Of a stretch of DNA of 64,000 bases, positions 1 through 9,121 are shown in pieces. Origin of the DNA: CBDFKK01 sp965248815 (GTDB lineage: Bacteria; Pseudomonadota; Alphaproteobacteria; SMXP01); the NCBI GenBank assembly GCA_965248815.1, contig CBDFKK010000008.1, forward strand, positions 558,001 through 622,000. Direction: 5' to 3'. The notes beneath the pieces were generated by a model that made no database searches, was not told the origin of the DNA, and saw only the letters and a program-made list of their open reading frames with translations. The first letter of the stretch is position 1; each line of letters starts with the position of its first letter. The translations under genes and the position numbers were made by a program.

Positions 1-1839
1 GTAGATCCGATGGATCCGTTGCTAACCGGCTTACGTGATACAGGGACCTTCGGCGATGCGGACGGATTCCAACTGGCGCTAAGCGACAATCCCCGGACAC
101 CGGGCAAAGATTATCTTGGTAACGATGTGGAAATTTTCCGTGCCTCTTTGATTGCGACATGGGACGTGCCCGGGGGTACGATTACCTCTTATTCGGGCTT
201 CCTCGATGCTAACACGTCGGAGGGACTCGATACCGATTACGAAGGAACGCCGGGCGGGTCTGTTTTCTTGGATACGCGCTCAGGCAATGCCGAGATTATT
301 AGCTTTGAGGATGCGCAGATCTTCAGCCAGGAACTGCGGTTCGCCTCCGACTGGCAGGATGTGCCGTTATTTGGCGATAGACTTCAAATGACGTTAGGCG
401 GCAATTATTGGTTGAATGACAAGGAAATCGACTTAAGAGGGGTCACCGTAAACTGCTTTGAGTCACTTGAATTCCTGCCCTTCGGACCGCCCCCCGGAAT
501 TCCTTCCGTCGAATTGAACGAGATCTGCCAAGACGCAGACGTATCCCTGGGGTTTGGCAGTGACGACCCTGCTTCGGGTCCTGTGGACACTTGGCAAGAA
601 GTGGTTCTGCTGAATGAGGCCATGGGAACAAATATCTCTCCGCTGAACCATGTCAAATCTCGCCACTTGTCCGCATACATAATGCTTGAATGGCAAGCAT
701 TTGAAGCGTGGAAGCTCAGTTTCGAAAATCGTTATGTCGACGAAAAGTTTGAGATGACCCGTTCAGCGGGCAATCCATGCACATTTATTGCGCCATTCAC
801 TCTTTCGGCTGTGTGCGATCAAACGATCCCGCAGGTTTCTGGACGCCAAGATTCTAACTATCACACCCCAAAAGTAACGCTCGAATGGACGCCGACAGAA
901 AACACTTTGATCTATTTCTCGGCAGCCCATGCAAGAAAACCTGCAGGTATTGAGCAATTGGCGCCGAGCGGCTTCGCAATCCCGAGTCTCGACGGTTTCA
1001 AATTCGCGTCGGAAAAAATGAACGCGTATGAGTTGGGGATAAAGACGACGGTGAGCAACGGCTTTGGCAATCTTGCCGTCAATGTTGCCGCTTTTTTCCA
1101 AGACTTTTCGGATAAGCAGGTGACGGTACAAGTGGTCGAGGCGAATGGCCTTTTGTCGCGCCGAACCATCAATGCCGGCTCTGCTGAAGTCATCGGGGCA
1201 GAACTTGACTTCGCATGGCAAACACCCGTGGAGGGTTTAACCTTCTCAGGCGGTTACACCTATTTGCCTGAAGCCGAATACAAAGAGTTTTTCGATACCA
1301 CAAGTTCGCCATTGGATATTGCCGGGGCAGGCAATTGCGCCCAAACGGTTGCTTCCGTTTTCGATTTTGTTTCAGGGATGAATGTCCTCACACCCCAATG
1401 CATCATCAGCTTTGCCGGCAAGAGATTGGAGCGGGCACCAAAGCAAGCGTTTGCGCTTAGCGCGAGCCTGGTCAGGCCCGCGAAACCACTAAACGATTGG
1501 TTCGGCACTAGTGTCGATTGGTTCATTGAAGGCGACACGCGCTATCGCGGCAAACGGTTTGATGACCCTGACAATCTAACGATCTTTGAAAATTATATTG
1601 AACTTGACCTTCGCGCGGGACTTCAGGGCGAGAATTGGCAACTTCTGGTATTTGTCGACAATGTCACCGGCAACAATACGTTTCGAACGGGCAGTGCGGG
1701 CAGCGCACCTGACTTTGGAGACTCACAAGATTTGGTCGGAGCACCCTTTTTCAGCACGACAACAGGTTTGTTATTCCACGACTTTGCGATTTTACCGCCA
1801 AAACGCACGGTCGGTGTCCGCGGCAGCATCCGCTTTTGA
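1..1839 (+). CDS. TonB-dependent outer-membrane receptor, 3' part
   Basis: The reading frame is already open at base 1, so the signal peptide and plug domain lie outside the window; about 612 codons of the C-terminal beta-barrel remain. Family: active uptake of a ligand (siderophore, vitamin, glycan or other large molecule) across the outer membrane, powered by TonB-ExbBD. Seen: alternating amphipathic strands, an early strand containing FSQELRFAS typical of this family, long extracellular loops with paired Cys, and a terminal GSIRF ending in the Phe expected of outer-membrane barrels. It resembles the second receptor at 54-56.7 kb in style. The ligand cannot be told. The next gene is a damaged alpha/beta hydrolase, which could once have processed the imported compound (inference). 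Confidence 0.9.
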   Translation, partial: VDPMDPLLTGLRDTGTFGDADGFQLALSDNPRTPGKDYLGNDVEIFRASLIATWDVPGGTITSYSGFLDANTSEGLDTDYEGTPGGSVFLDTRSGNAEIISFEDAQIFSQELRFASDWQDVPLFGDRLQMTLGGNYWLNDKEIDLRGVTVNCFESLEFLPFGPPPGIPSVELNEICQDADVSLGFGSDDPASGPVDTWQEVVLLNEAMGTNISPLNHVKSRHLSAYIMLEWQAFEAWKLSFENRYVDEKFEMTRSAGNPCTFIAPFTLSAVCDQTIPQVSGRQDSNYHTPKVTLEWTPTENTLIYFSAAHARKPAGIEQLAPSGFAIPSLDGFKFASEKMNAYELGIKTTVSNGFGNLAVNVAAFFQDFSDKQVTVQVVEANGLLSRRTINAGSAEVIGAELDFAWQTPVEGLTFSGGYTYLPEAEYKEFFDTTSSPLDIAGAGNCAQTVASVFDFVSGMNVLTPQCIISFAGKRLERAPKQAFALSASLVRPAKPLNDWFGTSVDWFIEGDTRYRGKRFDDPDNLTIFENYIELDLRAGLQGENWQLLVFVDNVTGNNTFRTGSAGSAPDFGDSQDLVGAPFFSTTTGLLFHDFAILPPKRTVGVRGSIRF

Positions 1840-2075
1840 ATCTTGTGTTAGTCGTTTCCGTTTCAAAAGCGAGTTGGCCTGTCCTCTAACCTCGCACGCT
1901 GCGGCTTGCACGAAATTATCTATTGAATTGACGGTAGGCGCCCGGTGTGCGGCGCCTTGCCACTATGAATTAGCAGAAAAGAACAGCGATGTGGGCGAGA
2001 CCAGAGCATACTCACTTGGAGTATCTATCTCCGAATCCCATGCAAGCAACGTAATTGGCGCATAAAGGAAAGTTT

Positions 2076-2975
2076 ATGAAGTCTTTTAAACTCTTAGTAT
2101 CGATCTTCATCCTGTCGAGCGGTCCGCTGAACGCTCACGCGCTTGCTGAAGTATTAGAAATTGACGAGCGAACGTTTCGGCGTGAGTTTCAACAAGAGAC
2201 AATCGATGTTAACGGCATACGCATGCATTATGTGAGTGGGGGAGTCGGGGATACGGTCGTGCTTATTCATGGCTGGCCCCAGAATTGGTACGCCTGGCGC
2301 AAAGTTATGCCGTCGCTGGCACAGGACTTCAAAGTAGTTGCCGTAGATTTGCGCGGTATCGGCAAATCGACGACGACGGGTGCGGGATATGACAAGAAGA
2401 CATTAGCCGAAGACATTCATGCGCTGGTTGAGACTATCAATCTCGGCCCGATTCATATTGTGGGACACGATATGGGAGGTATGGTGGCCCATGCATATGG
2501 CGTGCTCTATCCAGATGAAACCAAATCCGTAACCATTGCAGAGATCTTGCTGCCTGGTGTCGACCCAAATTGGCAAAAATTTGCCTTGATCTTGTGGCAT
2601 TGGCCGTTTCATTTGATTCCAACGCTGCCCGAAGGACTCATTCACGGGAGGCAAGACATCTATTTCTCTAATTTTTTCGATCGTAATGGCGAGCGTCCCA
2701 GTCCATTTTCAGGCAAGGCTGTTAGCGAGTTTGTTGGAGCTTATCGGTTCCAAAGCAGCTTGTCGGCGGGCTTTGGTTTGTATCGCACAATGGAAGCGGA
2801 TGCCGCATTTATCAAATCGGCACTGCTACCGACGAATCAGCCTGTCCTTCTCATCGGCGGTGAACAAGCTTCGGGCTTCGTTATGCCTCAACTGAAACAA
2901 GGGATGGAAAAACTTGGTTACACTAATGTGCGCTACCTAATCCATAGAGGTGGCTCGGGAAATCTGCACAGTTGA
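2076..2975 (+). pseudogene. Alpha/beta hydrolase (epoxide-hydrolase type), 3' truncated
   Basis: Start taken at the ATG at 2076, behind an AAAGGAAAG ribosome site, giving a good Sec signal peptide (MKSFKLLVSIFILSSG, cleavage near NAHA). The body is an epoxide hydrolase/haloalkane dehalogenase-like fold: HGWPQ oxyanion motif near residue 67 and a nucleophile elbow GHDMGG near residue 130 with Asp as nucleophile. Family members continue after the strand NVRY with a G-H-W/Y segment carrying the catalytic His and a final helix. Here the homologous sequence stops at about base 2945, at an AGAGGTGG repeat, and only about nine unrelated residues follow before TGA. The catalytic His is therefore absent and the product should be inactive. 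The 1840-2075 gap upstream shows no gene. Confidence 0.8.
2946..2959 (+). repeat. Outer inverted repeat, left copy
   Basis: AGAGGTGGCTCGGG marks the exact place where hydrolase homology ends. Its near-perfect inverse lies at 4219-4231 beyond the IS element, and the same motif as a 17-mer occurs at 56920-56936. It lies outside the inner IS termini, so it appears to belong to an older element that the IS entered. Confidence 0.6.
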
Positions 2976-3031
2976 GATAAGTGGAATTTTGGCCTGTAGG
3001 CGGCATGATCGCCGGCAACAGGAGATCCACT

Positions 3032-3343
3032 ATGGCAAGACGACCACGTCGCAATCATACACCTGCGTTCAAGTCGAAGGTGGCCCTTGCGGCCGTTCGA
3101 GGTGAGCAGACATTGGGAGAACTCGCTCAGCAGTTTGATGTTCATCCTAACCAGATCAAGCAATGGAAAGATCAGCTCCTTGAGGGTGCAGCGGGTGTTT
3201 TTGGGCGGGAGGGTAAATCACCGCTGCCTGCACCCCGTGTTGATGTGAAGAGGCTCCATGCCAAGATTGGGGAGCTGACGCTTGAGAATGATTTTTTAGG
3301 CGATGCGCTCACCAAGGCGGGATTGCCGAGCGCAAGAAAATGA
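3032..3343 (+). CDS. IS3-family transposase OrfA (copy A)
   Basis: Start at ATG 3032 with AGGAGAT just upstream; an earlier in-frame start at 2981 has no ribosome site. 103 residues: N-terminal basic helix-turn-helix of the HTH_Tnp_1 type (RRNHTPAFKSKVALAAVRGE, then a recognition helix around HPNQIKQWK), followed by a leucine-zipper-like helix (LHAKIGELTLENDFLGDAL) that mediates multimerisation. It binds the terminal repeats. The stop overlaps the OrfB start as ATGA, so the two may be translationally coupled; I see no strong slippery heptamer here. Confidence 0.9.
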   Translation: MARRPRRNHTPAFKSKVALAAVRGEQTLGELAQQFDVHPNQIKQWKDQLLEGAAGVFGREGKSPLPAPRVDVKRLHAKIGELTLENDFLGDALTKAGLPSARK

Positions 3344-4170
3344 TCGACCGCAAACATAAACTCTCGCTCAGCCGTCAGGCCAAGGCGCTCAAGATCAGCC
3401 GGGGCAGCGTCTATTATCAGCCCCGTCCCGTATCGGTCGGTGATCTGGCACTGATGCGCCGGATTGATGAATTGCATCTCGACTATCCCTTTGCAGGCAG
3501 CAGGATGCTGCAGGGACTATTGCTTGGTGAAGGATACAAGGTTGGCCGCCTGCACGTCACAACACTGATGAAGCGTATGGGGCTTGAGGCTATTTATCGC
3601 CGCCCGAACACGTCCAAGCCTGCACCGGGCCACAAAATCTATCCCTATCTGTTGCGTAAGCTGCCGGTCACCCAACCCAATCAGGTCTGGGCGATGGATA
3701 TCACCTACATTCCAATGGCACGGGGCTTTGTTTATCTGGCCGCAGTGGTTGACTGGTTCAGCCGGCGTGTCCTGTCCTGGCGGCTCTCTATCACACTGGA
3801 AGCAGACTTTTGCATTGAAGCCGTTGAAGAAGCACTGGCCCGTTACGGTAAGCCGGACATCTTCAACACCGATCAGGGCTCGCAGTTTACCTCCATCGCT
3901 TTCACACAAATCCTGAAGGATGCTGAAATCGCCATCAGCATGGATGGCAAGGGAGCGTGGCGGGACAATGTCTTTGTTGAACGGCTGTGGCGCACGGTCA
4001 AATACGAGGAGGTCTATCTGCATGCCTATGGCAATGTTCCACAAGCCCGAGCCGCCCTCGGCAAATATTTGGTCTTTTATAACACCAAGAGACCGCATTC
4101 ATCGCTTGACCGCCAGACACCCGATCAGGCTTACTTCAACGTGCTGCAACCAATCCCGGTCGCGGCATAA
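3340..4170 (+). CDS. IS3-family transposase OrfB, DDE integrase domain (copy A)
   Basis: 276 residues; the catalytic subunit carrying an rve-type DDE domain. Visible catalytic residues: Asp in WAMDITYIP, Asp in FNTDQGSQFTS, and Glu in DNVFVERLWRTVKYEE, with the usual D-D-35-E spacing. The N-terminal part (SLSRQAKALKISRGSVYY) is the conserved HTH_21 region. It ends with the typical YNTKRPHSSLDRQTP motif. The frame is intact, so the copy may be active. Confidence 0.93.
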   Translation: MIDRKHKLSLSRQAKALKISRGSVYYQPRPVSVGDLALMRRIDELHLDYPFAGSRMLQGLLLGEGYKVGRLHVTTLMKRMGLEAIYRRPNTSKPAPGHKIYPYLLRKLPVTQPNQVWAMDITYIPMARGFVYLAAVVDWFSRRVLSWRLSITLEADFCIEAVEEALARYGKPDIFNTDQGSQFTSIAFTQILKDAEIAISMDGKGAWRDNVFVERLWRTVKYEEVYLHAYGNVPQARAALGKYLVFYNTKRPHSSLDRQTPDQAYFNVLQPIPVAA

Positions 4171-4218
4171 CAGGGGCTGAAATCCACTTATCCGCAGTCC
4201 GAAAGTTGTTCAAACAAA

Positions 4219-4231
4219 CCGAACCACCTCT
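4219..4231 (-). repeat. Outer inverted repeat, right copy
   Basis: CCGAACCACCTCT is the inverse of AGAGGTGGTTCGG and matches the left copy at 2946 with one change. Read on the minus strand it continues into GTTTG, the same 17 bases as at 56920-56936. The membrane-protein remnant begins directly beyond it. Confidence 0.6.
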
Positions 4232-4615
4232 CCCATCACGCTGTGTTTGTTCCAATACTTCATTTTGGGCCTGGGTATATTGAATAATCCCGAAATTCAC
4301 GATTTTTGGGGCAATCACGCATTGCGCGAGACCATCTTCGCCATGTTTCTCGGCGCGGTCGTGCTCAACCACATTTGGTCGAACGTCACCAAGCCCAAAC
4401 TCATGTTGATTGCCATCTTCGGCGCCCCGCTGATCTTCGGCTTTTGGATTGCCAATGTCGCCGTGGGCTTTGGTGCCTTCCAGGACTACCAAAACGTTTT
4501 TCTCAATCATGTCATTCAGGTTGTGTTGTTTGTCGTGGGCTTGCTGATGGCGATGTCCAATCAAATTGCAATGCAGCCGCCCGGAAGGCCGGTTCCAGGT
4601 GGGCCCGGGCGGTAG
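4232..4615 (+). pseudogene. Membrane-protein remnant, 5' truncated
   Basis: An open frame continuous from the repeat to TAG at 4615 gives roughly 128 residues with three strongly hydrophobic spans (around FQYFILGLGIL, LMLIAIFGAPLIFGFWIANV and VIQVVLFVVGLLMAM) and a Pro/Gly-rich tail (QPPGRPVPGGPGR). No credible initiation region remains: the only starts inside the frame are a TTG at 4247 without a ribosome site and internal ATGs. It is best read as the C-terminal part of a gene whose front was lost where the AGAGGTGG element joined. I do not recognise the family. The following 110 bases up to pmbA show nothing. Confidence 0.5.
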
Positions 4616-4727
4616 AACGCCCTGTTCAAGCGCAACCAAGCCCGGCGCCGAAGGCTCGATCTCTTCATTTCCCAACGATCACAGCCAGGGTATAAGGAAC
4701 CTCGCAATAAGACGGGATTGATCGTTG

Positions 4728-6080
4728 ATGACTTCACAACAAACTGACGGCCGCAAAGAACAAATAACGCAGGATCTCGTTCAATCCGCGCTGAAGGCCG
4801 GCGCCGGGGCCGCAGATGCGGTCATATTTGAGAGCAACTCCCAGGAGGCGTCCTACCGTCTTGGCAAACTCGAAGACGTCGAGCGCTCGGAATCGCAGGA
4901 TCTGGGCCTGCGCGTTTTTGTCGGAAAACAACAAGCTTCCGTTTCGACCACAGATTTTTCGAATACAGCTCTTGACGCTCTGGTCGAGCGCGCTGTCGCC
5001 ATGGCCAAGGCGGCGCCGGAAGATCCCTATTGCGGTCTCGCGCCCGCGGATCAATTGGCAACGAGTTTTCCCGAACTTGATCTCGTCGATACAACGGAAG
5101 TGTCGACGGAAGAGCTAGCAAATCTTGCATCGAAAGCCGAAGAAGCAGCCTTAGCCGAAGAGGGCATCACGAACTCCGAAGGCGCGAGCGCGGGCTGGGA
5201 CCGCGGCGGCGTCGCACTTGCAACCAGCGAAGGATTCTTGGGCAGTTATTCCAGCACCGGGTTTTCGATCGGCGTTGCCGTTTTGGCGGGCGAAGGGCTG
5301 AACATGGAAATGGGTTACGACGGCCATTCGACATGTCATAAGGATGATCTTTGGGCGCCCGAAACAATCGGCAAGAGCGCGGCCGAACGTGCTCTCGGAG
5401 CTTTGAATCCGCAAAAAGTAAAGAGCCAATCGGTCCCGGTCGTATATGAAAACCGCCTGGCCAATTCTCTTGTCGGCCATTTCGCCGGCGCTATCTTGGG
5501 AACAGGCGTCGCGCGCAAGACAACATTCCTAAAAGACAAGCTGGGCGAAAAGGTTTTTGCTGACAACATTACTATTGCCGAAGAGCCTCATCGAAAACGC
5601 GGATTAGCCTCAAGGCCGTTTGACGGAGAAGGCGTGAAAACCGAGGGCTCTAATTTGATCGATGAGGGGCGCCTCACCAAATGGCTGTTGGATAGTGCAA
5701 CGGCACGCCAACTGGGACTCGAATCCAATGGCCATGCCCGCCGCGGCACCGGTGGGCCGCCGGCGCCCGGCTGGTCCAATCTTCACATGAAGCCAGGGTC
5801 ATTCAGTCCTGCAGAGTTGATGCAAGACATCAAGCAGGGCCTATTCGTCAATTCCATGTTCGGCCCGTCGATCAACGCGACAACGGGCGACTACAGTGTC
5901 GGCGTTTCGGGCATATGGATTGAAAACGGCGAGCTAACCCACCCGGTCAGCGAAATCACCATTGCCGGCAATCTCATCGAAATGTTTCTCAACGTGACGC
6001 CAGCCAACGATCTCGAATTTCGCTACGGCACAAACTCACCAACTCTGCGGGTAGAAGGGATGATGGTTGCGGGTGCCTGA
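4728..6080 (+). CDS. pmbA: TldD/PmbA-family protein, PmbA (TldE) subunit
   Basis: About 450 residues. TldD and PmbA form a heterodimeric metalloprotease (TldD has the HExxxH zinc site; PmbA has none), acting in the cytoplasm on unfolded peptides, modified peptides such as microcin B17 precursor, and CcdA-type antitoxins. The absence of HExxxH, the N-terminal segment (ALKAGAGAADAVI) and the C-terminal glycine-rich region (SGIWIENGELTHPVSEITIAGNL) identify the PmbA side. ATG 4728 is preferred over TTG 4725. No tldD is in the window. First gene of a co-directional run into the lipid A block; its end overlaps the next gene by 14 bases. Confidence 0.92.
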   Translation: MTSQQTDGRKEQITQDLVQSALKAGAGAADAVIFESNSQEASYRLGKLEDVERSESQDLGLRVFVGKQQASVSTTDFSNTALDALVERAVAMAKAAPEDPYCGLAPADQLATSFPELDLVDTTEVSTEELANLASKAEEAALAEEGITNSEGASAGWDRGGVALATSEGFLGSYSSTGFSIGVAVLAGEGLNMEMGYDGHSTCHKDDLWAPETIGKSAAERALGALNPQKVKSQSVPVVYENRLANSLVGHFAGAILGTGVARKTTFLKDKLGEKVFADNITIAEEPHRKRGLASRPFDGEGVKTEGSNLIDEGRLTKWLLDSATARQLGLESNGHARRGTGGPPAPGWSNLHMKPGSFSPAELMQDIKQGLFVNSMFGPSINATTGDYSVGVSGIWIENGELTHPVSEITIAGNLIEMFLNVTPANDLEFRYGTNSPTLRVEGMMVAGA

Positions 6081-6897
6081 GACCCAAGCCAACGTACACG
6101 CGCTTGCGGACGATCACGAGCTGCTCTTCGGGGCCGTCAAGCGCGCGGGTGAAATTGCGCGCGCCCTTGTCAAAACGGAATTTAAAACCTGGAACAAAGC
6201 CAAAGGCAGCCCCGTAACGGACGTCGATCTTGCAATTGACGCTTCTCTCAAGAAAGATTTGCTCGTCACTCGTCCCACTTACGGCTGGCTTTCCGAGGAA
6301 ACCGAAGACGACCCAGACCGGTTGGCCAAAGCAAATGTTTGGGTCGTTGATCCCATTGACGGGACGAAAGCACTCGTGAGCGGTCACCCGCACTTTACAA
6401 TTTGCGCAGCACTAACCCGTGATGGCCGGCCCGTTAGCGCCGTCGTTTACAATCCGTCTACCGACGACCTTTACGAGGCGCGCATAGACAAAGGCGCGAA
6501 GTGGAACGGACGCTCCATAATGGTCAGTGATCGCACCGACTTGGACGGCTGCCGAATGTTGGGAGACAGGCAATTGTTCCAGCACCCAGCTTGGCGCCGG
6601 CCCTGGCCCGAAATGCATATTGAAAGCCGCAGTTCGATCGCGTTGCGCATGGTCATGGTCGCGACGGGCGAATGGGACGGGTGCCTCACGCTCAGCGGCA
6701 AATCTGATTGGGATCTCGCGGCCGCCGATCTTATAGTCAGCGAAGCCGGAGGACTTGTCACCGATCACCAAGGTAAGCCCTTCTTATACAATCGGTCGGC
6801 GACGCGGCACCCGAGCCTTATTGTGGGGGGGGCCGCACTTCACGGTGAAATCAAGGACCGTGTCCAGCATATCGATTTGACAAAGCCCAGAGCTTGA
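6067..6897 (+). CDS. Inositol-monophosphatase family phosphatase (CysQ-like)
   Basis: 276 residues. The family hydrolyses small phosphates such as 3'-phosphoadenosine 5'-phosphate or inositol phosphates using Mg2+. Visible metal-site motifs: GSPVTDVDLAID near residue 50, the Glu pair in WLSEETED near 77, the signature DPIDGTKALV near 97, and WDLAAADLIVSEAGG near 217. This phosphatase next to DUF4170 and the Kdo/lipid A genes is a common alphaproteobacterial arrangement, where it is usually annotated 3'(2'),5'-bisphosphate nucleotidase. Start may be TTG 6067 or GTG 6073; a GAAGGGA ribosome site lies inside the end of pmbA, implying coupling. Confidence 0.85.
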   Translation: MRVPETQANVHALADDHELLFGAVKRAGEIARALVKTEFKTWNKAKGSPVTDVDLAIDASLKKDLLVTRPTYGWLSEETEDDPDRLAKANVWVVDPIDGTKALVSGHPHFTICAALTRDGRPVSAVVYNPSTDDLYEARIDKGAKWNGRSIMVSDRTDLDGCRMLGDRQLFQHPAWRRPWPEMHIESRSSIALRMVMVATGEWDGCLTLSGKSDWDLAAADLIVSEAGGLVTDHQGKPFLYNRSATRHPSLIVGGAALHGEIKDRVQHIDLTKPRA

Positions 6898-6991
6898 TCA
6901 GATTAACGCCTTAGACAGAAGACACATCTTAAGCTAAGCGTCTAATCGGCAACTAAATTGGCCTTATGTTATTTGGGAAGGTAGATAACCG

Positions 6992-7255
6992 GTGACCGAG
7001 CAACTGCTTCATTTGGTTTTTGGCGGCGAATTATTGGACTTGGACGACGTCGAATTTGAAGACGTGAAGGCGCTCGATATCGTCGGCATCTATCCAAATT
7101 ACAAACTCGCCTACGATGCTTGGAAAGCGGCCGCGCAACGCACGGTAGATAATGCGCATATGCGTTATTTCATCGTTCATCTTCATCGGCTCTTAGAACC
7201 TGAACACGATGAAGAGCACAGTAAAGAGCCCAGTGAAGAACATAGCGAAGACTGA
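6992..7255 (+). CDS. DUF4170 small protein
   Basis: 87 residues from a GTG start. The core (LVFGGELLDLDDVEFED, then IVGIYPNYKLAYDAWKAAAQRTVDNAHMRY) matches the alphaproteobacterial DUF4170 family; the biochemical function is unknown. The C-terminus is a charged, low-complexity tail with an EHSKEPSEEHSED near-repeat. It sits between the inositol phosphatase and msbA as in other genomes, so a role linked to envelope lipid metabolism is possible (inference from position only). Confidence 0.85.
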   Translation: MTEQLLHLVFGGELLDLDDVEFEDVKALDIVGIYPNYKLAYDAWKAAAQRTVDNAHMRYFIVHLHRLLEPEHDEEHSKEPSEEHSED

Positions 7256-7290
7256 TAGAGTAACCGCAGACTGATTTGGGATCAGAACCG

Positions 7291-9108
7291 GTGAACAAGA
7301 GCGACAAGCGCGCGGAGATTTCGGCGGAGGACAGACAGACAGTCCTCCGACTACTGCGAGATTATGTCAAACCGCATTACCGACAAATTGCCATCGCTGT
7401 TTTCTTTATGGTGATTGTTGCCATAACCACTGGCGCGACGGCATGGATTGTCGATCCGGCAATCGAAGAAATTTTTCTAAAGAAAAATCGCGCCATGCTC
7501 ACGATCTTGCCGCTAGCGGTCCTTGCAATCATACTGGCGCAGTCGGCCGCCGAATACGTTCAAGCCAAAATTCTCGCATTTACAGGACAGAAGATTGTTG
7601 CGGATCTGCAAACGGATCTATTTCGTCACGTGATTCACGCCGATCAAGCGCGCCTAAATACTATTCACTCCGGAACCTTTATTTCGAATTTCCTCTACGA
7701 CGCCACACTCGTAAACAGGTCAATCTCGACAGGCATCATCGGGATTGGAAAGAATTTTACGACACTTATCTGTTTGATTGCCGTCATGTTCTATCAAGAT
7801 TGGCTGCTCGCCCTGATGGCGATTGCTGTCTTTCCCGTTGTCCTCATCGTGACCCGCCAGCTCAAGAAGCACATGCGCAAAGCAACAATTAGGGGAATGG
7901 ACAAAACGGATCAATTGTCTCGACTGATTTCGGAAACTTTGCGCGGTGCGCGCACCGTAAAAGCCTATCGCCAAGAGGAATTAGAAACTGCGAGGGCAAC
8001 CAAGGTCATTAGTGAACGGCTCGACCAACTTATGGCCGGCGTGCGTGCCCGGGTTCGCGCCGCACCGCTTACGGGCGCCTTCACTGCTATTGGCGTTGCA
8101 GGGATTATGGCCTATGGCGGGCAAAAGGGCCTGAATGGTGATATGACGATCAACGAGTTTGTGTCATTTCTAACTGCCATGCTGATGTCTTATCAGCCGG
8201 CCCGCGCTCTGTCACAACTCAACGTGGTGGTCGCAGAAGGAATTACCGCCGCCAATCGAGTTCTCAGCATCATTGACATTGATCCCGAGATTGGCGATCC
8301 GGCTTCTGCAAAGCATTTGGATCTTCAAGACGGCGAAATTCGTTTGGAGAATGTTTGTTTCGACTACATCGACGGCACTTCGGCGCTCAAAGACGTTAGT
8401 TTCGTCGTCCCGTCCGGACAAACCGTAGCGCTGGTTGGCCCAAGCGGCGCCGGCAAAACGACAATCTTCAACATGATTCCGCGATTCTACGATACAAAAG
8501 TTGGCCGCATATTAGTTGACGGCCAAGACGTGCGCGATGTCACCCTTGAAAGCCTGCGCCGTGTCATTGCCATCGTGACACAAGAACCATTTCTTTTTGA
8601 CGACAGCGTCCGGGCAAATATCGCCTATAGCCGGCCGTCTGCTACTGAAGAGCAAATCGAAGCCGCCGCCAGAAACGCCGCCGCTCACGACTTTATCGTC
8701 GGTCTTCCCAGCCAATACGACACCATAGTCGGGGAATCAGGTGTAAAATTGTCGGGCGGTCAACGCCAGCGTTTGGCTATTGCCCGCGCCATGCTGGCCG
8801 ACACGCCGATCTTATTGCTGGACGAAGCGACATCCGCCCTCGACAGCGAGTCCGAGCGGCAAATTCAAACCGCCCTCAAGCGCCTGATGAAAGACCGCAC
8901 AACCCTCGTTATCGCGCACCGGCTGTCCACGATCATCGATGCAGACAAAATCGTCGTTCTTGATGGCGGCCGCGTCGTCGAACAAGGCAGTCACGACGAG
9001 CTTCTGGCAAAACGGAATCTTTACGCCAGTCTCTATCAAACGCAGTTTGACTTGCCACAAGACGGGGAAAGCAGTGCGACGCCTCCCAAGCAAGCTGCGG
9101 GAGAATAG
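7291..9108 (+). CDS. msbA: ABC exporter, MsbA-type (fused permease and ATPase)
   Basis: About 605 residues from GTG 7291, which has GGGA nine bases upstream; TTG 7276 lacks a ribosome site. Six transmembrane helices in the first ~320 residues, then a complete nucleotide-binding domain: Walker A GPSGAGKTT near residue 385, signature LSGGQRQRLAIARA near 490, Walker B ILLLDEATSALD, and the H-loop IAHRLST. Family: homodimeric inner-membrane exporters of lipid A-core or other lipids. Being directly followed by DUF374, waaA, lpxK and lpxL supports lipid A flipping as its job. Confidence 0.9.
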   Translation: MNKSDKRAEISAEDRQTVLRLLRDYVKPHYRQIAIAVFFMVIVAITTGATAWIVDPAIEEIFLKKNRAMLTILPLAVLAIILAQSAAEYVQAKILAFTGQKIVADLQTDLFRHVIHADQARLNTIHSGTFISNFLYDATLVNRSISTGIIGIGKNFTTLICLIAVMFYQDWLLALMAIAVFPVVLIVTRQLKKHMRKATIRGMDKTDQLSRLISETLRGARTVKAYRQEELETARATKVISERLDQLMAGVRARVRAAPLTGAFTAIGVAGIMAYGGQKGLNGDMTINEFVSFLTAMLMSYQPARALSQLNVVVAEGITAANRVLSIIDIDPEIGDPASAKHLDLQDGEIRLENVCFDYIDGTSALKDVSFVVPSGQTVALVGPSGAGKTTIFNMIPRFYDTKVGRILVDGQDVRDVTLESLRRVIAIVTQEPFLFDDSVRANIAYSRPSATEEQIEAAARNAAAHDFIVGLPSQYDTIVGESGVKLSGGQRQRLAIARAMLADTPILLLDEATSALDSESERQIQTALKRLMKDRTTLVIAHRLSTIIDADKIVVLDGGRVVEQGSHDELLAKRNLYASLYQTQFDLPQDGESSATPPKQAAGE

Positions 9109-9121
9109 GTAGGCGTCCTCA

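Larger units (their letters stand above)
2973..4195 (+). mobile_element. IS3-family insertion sequence, copy A
   Basis: About 1.22 kb with two overlapping transposase frames. Imperfect terminal inverted repeats: left TGAGATAAGTGGAATTTT at 2973; right, read inverted, GCGGATAAGTGGATTT from 4195. The trinucleotide AGT sits directly outside both ends (2970-2972 and 4196-4198; with the preceding C it is CAGT on both sides only if the right end is set one base earlier), fitting the 3-4 bp target duplication of IS3 elements. A preserved duplication means the insertion was simple and did not itself delete flanking DNA. If the right end is taken at 4196 the termini become the classic TG...CA but the duplication is lost. 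Confidence 0.8.

Noticed and set aside
1586..2065. Long plus-strand frame overlapping the receptor end and the gap
   Set aside because: It lies mostly inside the receptor gene in another phase, has no family likeness, and lacks a ribosome site.
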